A stretch of DNA of 64,000 bases, from contig MU859247.1 in NCBI GenBank assembly GCA_033297205.1, forward strand, positions 1-64,000. Reading direction: 5' to 3'. Both the position numbers and the translations under genes were made by a program. This DNA is from Pseudoneurospora amorphoporcata. Its lineage: Eukaryota; Ascomycota; Sordariomycetes; Sordariales; Sordariaceae. Positions 56,419 through 64,000 of the stretch are shown here, in pieces (position 1 is the stretch's first letter; each line of letters opens with the position of its first letter). The notes under the pieces are model-generated. The model did no database searches. It was not told where the DNA came from and saw only the letters and a program-made list of their open reading frames with translations.

Positions 56419-57514
56419 GGTGAGTGAACCTCCCTCTCTTCCTTCTCAGCCTTAGCCGCAGCAGACAGGGCCCTTCTCACACGTCTCGTCTCCCGGTTCT
56501 TCCTCCTTTCTTCGCGGCTCAGCTTTTGATCCCCATCTCTCTTGGCACGGCGGTTAAGACTCATGAGCATGCCGACCTCGCCATCGACCTCATCAACATC
56601 CTCAGGGTCGACAGGCTTGACAAGCACTGGCACAGACTTGGAACCAAAGATCTTGTTCAGAAGACCGCCGAGTCCGAGCCCTTGCCCCTTTTCTGTTGCT
56701 GACTCCGGATGGGAGGAGCCGGTGGGAGTTGTACCGTTGGAACTGATTGCAGCGGGAAGGACGGTGCCGTTCAAACTGCGGGCGTTAAAAGGACCAGCGA
56801 TGGTGGGCGCGCCGTGGCGATTAAAGATCTTGTGGAAAAGACGGTTCAGTCCCAGTCCGTGACCTCCCTCCGGCTCCGCATCTGGATGGGACGAGCCGGA
56901 GGGTGTTGTGCCGTTGGACACTCCGGCCGGAGTTACGGTACCATTGGCCCGGATACTGAGGGTGGGGATGGCGATGGACGGTTCATGACGGTTGAAGATC
57001 TTGTGGAAAAGACTGCTTAGTCCCAGTCCATGGCCTCCCTTCGCTGAATCCGGGTGGGACGAGCCGGAGGGAGTGGTGCTGTTGGAACCGACTGCAGCAG
57101 GGGCGGTGATGTTCAGAGTGCGAGCCTTGAAAGTGGTGCTGGTGCTGAGCTTGTTGTTTCTACCGAGGATGTGGTTCAACAGACCGCTGAGGCCAAGTCC
57201 GCCTTCTTTTCCCGTCGTCGAATCAGGCTGGGAAGAGCCACCAATGCCGTTAGAAATGGTAGCGGGAGTGGTGAGGTTCGAGTCGCGAGCATTGAGAGCG
57301 ATGCTGCCGGCTGGTACGTCGTCTTCTGTTATGAGGGACAGGGGCTGTTAGTGCTTGGGGCTTCTGGGATTGGAACTTGAGACTCTTAAGACCTACTCAG
57401 CGATCGCAAGGTGTGAAGGATATCTCGAACATGGAAGGCAGACACAAGATTGGAGGCGAGGAGAATGGTTATGGTGAGGTTGGCGAGGACGCGAAGGGAG
57501 AGTGGATGATGCAT
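56415..57514 (-). CDS. Secreted protein with tandem Gly-Leu-rich amphipathic repeats
   Basis: Two exons, 57514-57397 and 57325-56415, give 342 residues; the 71-nt intron has a GTAGGT donor and ATAACAG acceptor in phase 1. Residues 1-24 form a signal peptide (hydrophobic core LTITILLASNLVSA). Four repeats of about 57-65 residues follow. Each has a Ser/Thr/Gly lead with GSSHPD or GSSQPD, then G(H/Q/G)GLGL and a short amphipathic helix (SGLLNHILGRN, SSLFHKIFNRH, NRLFHKIFNRH, GGLLNKIFGSK), then a Thr/Ala segment with NxT/S glycosylation sites such as NGT. The tail is acidic, then strongly basic (RRAKRDG, REERRKNRETRRVRR) and could be a Kex2 target. No known family is recognised. The role may be in cell surface, signalling or membrane interaction; this is inferred from layout only. 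Confidence 0.85.
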
Positions 57515-58918
57515 GGTCACTGGGTGGACTTTTACTCCCAGAAACAAATCAGAACAATGGGTGACAGTCGGTTGATCTGACAGAAATGGGAACAGAAACA
57601 GCACACTAGGGATCAAGGAACGTGAAGCAGTCGGAAACCAGCCCGACAAAGAACGAGTGAAAGAATGAGCAGAATTGAGAACGACGACGATGATAGTAGA
57701 ACAGCAGTGATGGTACGAGGTTTACAGTAGTATATATCCCATTATCTCCCCTCGGTCAGTCTTTTCCAACCCCATGGTCCATTAACAAGCCGAACAAGCT
57801 ACAAGCGGGGTGTCGGTATCGCGAGCAATCACCAGCTCCATCCTCTCGCTCCAGTCCCAGCCTTGCTCTTACACCTTATTTTTACCTTGCTGCAACGCTC
57901 ACCCCTTGACACATGCGTTGACGTGGACAACTTTGCCGCCGGGCGTAATATGACCAGTCCCGACAGTTCGAGACCTAAAAGTCTGACAGGGGCTGGGAAC
58001 CATTCATTCAGTCGGATTTAGGGACCACAGTGCTTCCAACAAGCGCGATCAATGCCTAGCTAGTGTTTCTGGTACTGTATACAGTATTGACCTGTTGAGG
58101 AGACCTAGCGCGTGTATGTTCTTCAGAGAAGGTTCACCGTGATACGACGGAACCTAGGTCTTGGACCTCGGGTGAACGACTGGTGATGACTGCAGAGCTC
58201 AATGGTCAAGATGCGGCACTGATCGTTGACAAACAACCATCTTGCGCCGGACCGCGCTCATGGCGTACGGACTGGGATGCATCGCTCTGAAAGCCAGAGG
58301 AATTCACCAGTTGCTATTCTTAACTTGTTAAACCTCAAGCTCGGGTTCGAAGGGTCCCAGAAGACGCCGACAAGGCTCATAAGCGCGACCTGCCTTCCTT
58401 GTAATCCACCAACGTGCGTTTTCGGTCAAGTTCCATGCCTGCAGATGAATTCGGGAGGCCGGATCGGTCCTGACATCAAACACAGCAGCAGTGTGAGCTG
58501 TCAGATTTCCCCATCTCACATTCCACAAAACTCCGCGTAAGAAAGCGCTTAGATCGAGCGGGTGTTACAGCCCGAGAAGTTAACCATACAGATGTCGAGA
58601 TGCCTCCGGTGGGGGAAATATGTGTGGACATGTCAGATTTTGGCGTGTACGTACCATGCAGGGCCCAGGCGGCAAGCTCCTTGTGGAATTGGCACTACAG
58701 AACGCTGCAAGCGCCATATCTAAAATTCGGGACAGAATTGGACAAAAGAGTAGTTTTGAGAGAGAGAGACCTGTTACAGTCTTTTGCATCGGTCATATTG
58801 TGCATCTTTCCCACACTCGTCTCGCAAAGTCGCAATTTGTCAGCTTCAATGATTCTGTTTGAAATTTCAGCAGACCTTGATAAGTTAAGCATGTGTCACT
58901 TGTTTCAACAACCAATCA
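57515..58918. other. Intergenic region
   Basis: Promoter side of the repeat-protein gene; a TATATAT at 57731-57737 is about 215 bp upstream of its ATG. No further gene up to the tRNA at 58919 is supported. Confidence 0.5.
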
Positions 58919-59007
58919 GGGCCGCTGGTCTAGTGGTATGATTCTCGCTTAGGGTTCATCCTGAGCATTCTTGCGAGAGGTCCCGGGTTCAATCCCCGGG
59001 TGGCCCC
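58919..59007 (+). tRNA. tRNA-Pro (AGG) with a 17-nt intron
   Basis: An acceptor stem GGGCCGC pairs with GTGGCCC (one G-U). The D arm contains TGGTCTAGTGG, the A box. The anticodon stem is CTCGC/GCGAG, with loop TTAGGGT after removing an intron at 58955-58971, one base 3' of the anticodon as usual in nuclear tRNAs. The anticodon AGG is at 58951-58953. The T arm CCGGG TTCAATC CCCGG includes the B box. A T-rich Pol III terminator begins a few bases after the 3' end. All parts fit a functional proline tRNA for CCU/CCC codons. Confidence 0.96.
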
Positions 59008-59625
59008 AATTCTTTTTCCAGCTTTTGCCGGTCGTTCTATCCTAAAAAATTGAAACTGCTTATATTGTTATTTCGAAGTTCGTTCCTTTTTTTGTTTTTT
59101 CCCCCTTCATTTTCTTAGTGTGTGGATCACTTGGGATAATTCTTGGAAGCCACATCGGGCGTTGCATAAATTAATGATTGGAATTGTTTGCATGTCAATT
59201 GAAAAAGTTTGAGAAATCTGCATGTGTTGATGCACAATCCATGTTTTGCCCAAAACAACACAACAAGCAAGTCAACCACTGATGATGAAGCAATCCGGAT
59301 CAACCACCCATCATACCGTCATTGTGATGTTGTCACAATGTCGCTCCCCTTCCTTTTTCCAATTCCAACTTGCGTCATTCCGTTCATCATAAGCTCCAGA
59401 AAACATGAAGCTCCATCTTGCCTTCTGCGCTAACAGATTCTCACTCTCGCTGGTGCCTGATGGCCCGGAAAGGCCAGCTATCCTGTTCGAGAGGTAGGTG
59501 AGTGTCGCTAATAGCGAGAAGGGTCCAAGAGAGTGAAACTTCATCTCAGAAGGCGATGCTGAAATGATAACCTTCTCTTCCCGTCCAGATTTCCTCATTC
59601 CTCATCCCCAACCACGCCGCAGACA
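59008..59625. other. Intergenic, AT-richer
   Basis: After the tRNA terminator the DNA is AT-rich (with further T-runs to about 59100) and then unremarkable. No gene is recognised. Confidence 0.5.
59011..59017 (+). terminator. Pol III T-run terminator of tRNA-Pro
   Basis: A run of T follows the discriminator base by about four nucleotides (CAATTCTTTTT), the normal position for RNA polymerase III termination. Confidence 0.7.
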
Positions 59626-60215
59626 ATGAAACACACCCTCTCCTCCCCCTCCCCCTCTCCTTCGCCCTCCCCTCCTAGGCATTACTATGACTATGACTAC
59701 GATTACGACTTGGAAGCCGAGTCCGAGTACTGGGACGATACCGCGGAATGGGGCGTCTGCGAGAACTACCTCATCGAAATCTACTCCCCAGCCAACATCT
59801 TCTACTCCCCGCCCTTGACGAAGAACTCTGCCGCTCCCGCGGTCTAGATCCAGCCTGGGGTCCCGTCTCCCAAGTCGTGGGATCGTGCGTCAGCGATATC
59901 GAGCCCATACCCGACAGCCACTGGATAGAATTCAACAAGCATGTCTGGTTCTTGTGGGATCAATCTTGTGTGCCGTGGCAAAGATTCTGTGCTTCCCCAA
60001 CGTGGAGAGAGGGAGATCGGGGCCGATTATCTATAACTTCTGCGCCCGGAAGCTGGAAATGGAGTTCTTGGGGGCTGACGGAGGTGAAGGAGGACATACT
60101 CCGGACCATGCGGGACCGCGAGGAGGAGGATAAGCTGTGTGAACGGACGCGATTGCTGGGGGCGCAAGAGTTTGAGGGGTATTTTGATATGGAACCGTAT
60201 TGGGCTATGCTATGA
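59626..60215 (+). pseudogene. Unrecognised small gene with one frame break
   Basis: The first part, from the ATG at 59626, reads MKHTLSSPSPSPSPSPPRHY, then an Asp/Tyr repeat and EYWDDTAEWGVCENYLIEIY up to a stop at about 59847. From about 59800 the next frame continues as normal protein (GLDPAWGPVSQVVGSC, HWIEFNKHVWFLWDQSC, LTEVKEDILRTMRDREEEDK) to a stop at 60213-60215. No GT-AG intron can bridge the change. A one-base indel near 59810-59845 would join them into a protein of about 196 residues. It may be a recent pseudogene or a sequence error. No family is recognised. Confidence 0.45.
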
Positions 60216-60762
60216 TTTTGGGGAGAGGTGAGGCTGAGCATACATGCAATGGGCAGGAATATGGGCGCAGTGGGGTTACGTTGTTTGGATGGCCTAAGGC
60301 TGGGGTGGTTAGTTCTGAAGCTAGATTTGGAAAAGGTGGGCGGCATGGAGAGGCTGCGGAACGGGAGCAATGTCGACATGGAAACTCAGTCGCGGCTTAT
60401 TGAGGAATCGCGGGGGTCGATTTTACGCTGATCCGGTTGAGTGTTCGGAATTGGGCTTCCTTAGGCGGATTGAGTGAGAGCAGGTCAATCGAGATCACTT
60501 GAGGAGGAATGGCTTGGAAAGCACTCGATGTCGGGCGAGTGGATTAACAACCTCAACATACCATACGCTATCGCCCATCGTCTACTTCCTCACGGCTTCC
60601 ACCCCGCAGTCCTATCCCTAAACAGTCCCTGCGGATCAGCCTTCCTCGCCACTGACTTGGCCAACGCCCGACTCTCAGGCTTCAACCCTCGCAAAGTAGT
60701 CCTGCTGCCAGTTTCCACCACGGTGGGACGAGTCTGCATCTGTATGTCCCCATTTTCGTCCA

Positions 60763-61116
60763 TTACCAGGCTCTCTCGCGCATCTTCGCATTGTCGCAAT
60801 CCTTACGAGGAAGTTTCCCAAACCAGCACTCCTGAAACTGATCGAATCCCGTTTTGTTCATCATGATCTGACAGGGGAATGGGCCTTTCCTCGAATTTGC
60901 AGAAATCTGCACAAGATCCGGGGGAGTGTAACCTAACACAAGGGTAATAAACAGCGATCGGAGCTGGTACCGAGCAAGGGACTGAAGTCCCGGTTGGTTA
61001 AATCCCTGGATAAGGACCTGCAAGACAACATCGTTGCCATTAGTGAGTCTGGTAAACTTGTTTGCTGCGCTTCTCCCCTTGCCCACCAGATTCCAGGGTA
61101 GTATCGACATCAACAT
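60763..61116 (-). CDS. Possible small gene, weak
   Basis: Open frame of 117 codons from the ATG at 61116, with hydrophobic and basic mixed composition (FTRLTNGNDVVLQVLIQGF, YQLRSLFITLVLGYTPPDL, KTGFDQFQECWFGKLP). Near its 3' end a GTAAGG donor and an ACATACAG acceptor 67 nt apart would splice it to a short tail ending near 60655. The unspliced alternative frame at 60590-60760 is equally protein-like (MDENGDIQMQTRPTVVETG). There are no family features, and the frame choice is unresolved. Confidence 0.2.
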   Translation of the reverse strand: MLMSILPWNLVGKGRSAANKFTRLTNGNDVVLQVLIQGFNQPGLQSLARYQLRSLFITLVLGYTPPDLVQISANSRKGPFPCQIMMNKTGFDQFQECWFGKLPRKDCDNAKMRERAW

Positions 61117-62487
61117 GGCTCCCTTTCCAGACTCTGAACGAGGCTAGAATTGGAGGATGATGAACGATGAAGAAAGAGAGAGGTCGGCAGAAGGACCGGG
61201 TCGTGGGGAAGAATGTAACCTAAAGCGAGCCAAACCGACCCCAATCCGGCCGTGATCGAGGACAAAGGGACCGCTTCCCACGGCTCAGCACCTTTGATGA
61301 AAAGGTGAAGACGGTGAAAAGGGGAAACCGGCTGTCGGATGGCGCTGATGAGTCGGAGCACCGTCCCGGGATTTCGGAGTCTGAAGACCCACTCGGGCCC
61401 GGATCCCGATCCGGAGTCCAGTAGCCAAGTGGGTCCCCCCGGGCACAAGTCGGGACTCGGGATACATACAGTAGTGAGAGGAGAGGAGAGGATACCTAGG
61501 GTAGGTGCATGGTGGATTGGCGCACAGATGACATCCACGTCGTTTCAATCATGAACCAATGACCGGAATGCCAAAGGAGGAAAACTGTGTAGGTATGCAG
61601 GATGTAGGGAAGCCATGGCTTGCATTGATCGACAGGTACGGGGGGCCAACGGAGGACGTGCGTACCGACGGAAGGAGTGCAAGACCTGCCCACGTTTCGT
61701 ACACTAAACTTGAGCTGGCAGTGTGCGTGCGAGTGGGATGTGAAGTAACACCATCACCACTTTGGCGCGCCAGACGCCTTGGCGGCAGTCTCGAGATATC
61801 TGTAAGTTCCGGTTGGCATCTGCCCGTTTTTGTTCCAAAGCTTGTTTCGCACGATGGAAGCGACCGTTGACCGAAGCAAAGCAAAGCCAAGAGCCGCCGA
61901 GACTTCCATCGTTGGCCAAGTTTGTCGCTGCCAGAAGGACATTCCTGAACAATCATCAGCCGCTTTTCCATCATCTCTTCCACTTGACGTGACTGGAAAC
62001 TCACCATGGACGCACAGAAACATCACATGGATGTCACACGGCGCGAACCCTCGCCTGTTCCAGTCAGACTGTCAACAAGTTAGAAACATCACCAGAGTTA
62101 GTTAGGTAAATGGAAAACCCTTGCTGGCAGGCCTGAGTACAAACAGACAAGCACTCACCAGAGACAGAAAAAGTGGAAGAACTTTCAACCACCACCCGGT
62201 TCTAGAATACCGTGACCCAGCATCCAGACCAAGGAAGGCTGAACGACATGTCGTCAACGAGACCAACGAGTTCCATACCAGTCATGCTCAGACCTCCACC
62301 CACGTTGACTCTTCCAGGATTCCTATTCGCCAAAAAGGCGCTAGGATCTAGTGCGCATTCTTGGTTTTAGCACCCATCGCCTCCAAAACACATCGTTACA
62401 CTACATGGTCTAAACAGGCAACCTAAATGCGTGTCTTTGGCGCTTCCCTTCCTTGGCATCTCCCTCGCCCGACGACGGGAGTCCGTG

Positions 62488-62946
62488 TCACGGTCCCACG
62501 TGCGTCGACAACGAGCCATGATTCTTCAAAATTCGACGACGGGGATGCGCCACAGGCCATGCACTAACATAAATAAGCATACGGGTCTCGCCCTTGGTTT
62601 TCTTGGCTTCTTCGGCCAAGACGACTTCTTTCATTTTGACGTTTGACTGTTCGGGTACTGTAGTTCTTCCTGGTGAGAGATACCCGCCTTCGACGTCCAG
62701 CATGGCGCGTTCTGTGTTGGAGGTGATTCGTTGTGGTCACCACATTTGTCGGACGATATCGGGCTTGACGATTGTTTGAGCGTGGCGGATATTTTCTTGG
62801 CCAGCCAGGTGGTATGTATTCGTTATACCGGTGAGCATCGAGCTCGGTTTGGTTCCCTCCCGTGACTTCCATGTGGGATACACTCGATGAGAACTCAACG
62901 CTGATATCAGAATACCTGACTGAGTGGCCAGGACTTTGACCTTCAA
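62488..62946 (-). pseudogene. Coding-like tract with an in-frame TGA
   Basis: One minus-strand frame is open from 62946 to 62488 except for a single TGA at 62737-62739. It reads like protein on both sides (TNTYHLAGQENIRHAQTIVK, VRQMW, stop, then RITSNTERAMLDVEGGYLSP and KMKEVVLAEEAKKTKGETRM). Upstream, 62800-62990 is also protein-like in another frame (GKFLAPKGRVTLEGQSPGHS, SVEFSSSVSHMEVTG). This suggests a decayed gene with a stop and a frameshift. No family is recognised. Confidence 0.3.
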
Positions 62947-64000
62947 GTGTTACCCTTCCCTTCGGGGCCAGAAACTTACCCTCAATGCCTTCGGAGGTAG
63001 GTGAAAGGAGAGGTCAGCTGGCACGCTTTTGAAAAAGTCCTTCAAGCGACCAAAAGCAGACAAGCAATATCACCACCCATCCTTTTTTTTTTTTTTTCTT
63101 TGAGATCTCTTTTCACCTATGAGAATCGCCAAATAGGAAGGTGTCTTGTAAGCCCCGGACTAATATCTCACCAGGATCAAGCCATAGACCAATGGTCTCG
63201 GGCCAGCCCTCTCACCAGCCAGGAGCCAGCTAACTCTCACATCACTCTCCCGTGCCTTCAGCCCTCAGTGATTCAAGCGTCTTCATCCAACCATGTTCGC
63301 TGCAGAAGCGAACCACGTTCACCATCCCACGCCTCTTGACGGGCAATGTCACCTCCAGCTTTCCTCGGAGGGGTCGATCAAGGTGTTGTTGTTGGGTGAC
63401 ATAACGGTACCTGACCAACCCTCCTCTTGGGATTCCTTCTCCCCGGGGCTCCACTTCTTCAAGAGTCTATGGACTTGCCATTACGCTTCCGTTCGACAAA
63501 AGATCACTGGCATGATATCCACTCGCCACGCGCCGAGCACGCCCAGAGCCGAAACACAGGAAGATCCCTCCACCACCTCCACGGCGGGCACTGCCCAGAA
63601 CGACATCACCACGACGGGCCACCACCACCATCCTCGCCCCTTCACATCCATGCCACCACTCTGCCACTTCTGCCACTGTGTGGGGGGCGAACAAATATGC
63701 AGCACTTAGGTCCTTGGCGAGTTGACTGATAGACACCAAGAAACATTCACACCCTGAGATTTCACACACGTGTGCCCGACCCATGGACGGGGATCACCTC
63801 CCAATTCGAACACGCATTCCGTTGTTGGTCGACGGGACGTACCTGTTGCAACCCTGTTGCAGTGCTCTATACACGATGCATCCATCCCGCGCCGTCTTGT
63901 GTATCCTACATATAGGACCATGAACCTTTCCCAAGTCCAATCCTCCGTCTTCTCTTCAGCAGCAAGCCGCTCACCAAGCAAACAACACCCGCGCAAGCAC

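Larger units (their letters stand above)
60216..64000. other. Gene-poor right end, 3.8 kb
   Basis: No confident gene. Coding-like pockets lie on the minus strand at about 60590-61116 and 62488-62990 (see findings). A T-run is present at about 63083-63097. A gene may lie across the window edge, but nothing at the end is recognisable. Confidence 0.45.

Noticed and set aside
1..64000. Dispersed 5S rRNA genes or large transposons
   Set aside because: No 5S start motif, long terminal repeats, terminal inverted repeats, transposase or reverse-transcriptase motifs were recognised by eye. A repeat search could still find degraded copies.

Overview
The window is nuclear DNA of a filamentous ascomycete, most likely a Sordariomycete of the Neurospora/Sordaria type. 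The evidence is short introns (about 50-115 nt) with GTRNGT donors and CTAAC/CTGAC-like branch sites, large gene-poor spacers, a DUF3405 membrane protein, an Endo-T-type secreted GH18 enzyme, a reducing polyketide synthase, and a trehalose phosphorylase that matches the Neurospora clock-controlled gene ccg-9. The species assignment is inferred from gene content, not from a database match.

Layout. 1-9.3 kb holds four plus-strand genes: a secreted endo-beta-N-acetylglucosaminidase (989-2209), a Cys-pair fungal protein (2716-3843), the U5 snRNP protein Dib1/Dim1 (4289-4852, three exons) and a DUF3405 type II membrane protein (7328-9220, three exons). 10.6-28.7 kb holds three minus-strand genes: an OPT oligopeptide transporter (10663-13337), a secreted aldose 1-epimerase (16723-18083, four exons) and a 2568-residue iterative PKS (20870-28693, three exons). 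The PKS is KS-AT-DH-MT0-ER0-KR-ACP with no release domain and no tailoring genes beside it. It is flanked by gene-poor spacers of 2.8 kb (with a tRNA-like element) and 5.2 kb. A flavohemoglobin follows (33897-35162, minus).

38.3-43.7 kb is an accessory block. It has an unrecognised 717-residue protein, a second spliced ORF just downstream that may belong to the same gene, and then about 1.9 kb of DNA that reads as protein only if the frame is changed repeatedly. Next come thymidylate synthase (43947-45086, minus) and trehalose phosphorylase (46029-48879, minus). An F-box locus broken in several frames follows (51549-53768, plus). Mitochondrial Mn-SOD (53911-54711, minus) and GINS subunit Psf3 (55223-55944, plus) are divergent and share a 0.5-kb promoter. 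A secreted protein with Gly-Leu-rich repeats (56415-57514, minus), an intron-containing tRNA-Pro(AGG) (58919-59007, plus) and several weakly supported coding pockets (59.6-63 kb) complete the window.

The conserved housekeeping genes (splicing, DNA replication, dTMP synthesis, ROS/NO defence, trehalose metabolism) have clean splice-consistent frames. The broken frames are confined to unrecognised or F-box-type accessory genes, which suggests real decay rather than uniform sequencing error. All exon boundaries were derived by hand from splice signals and phase and have no transcript support.
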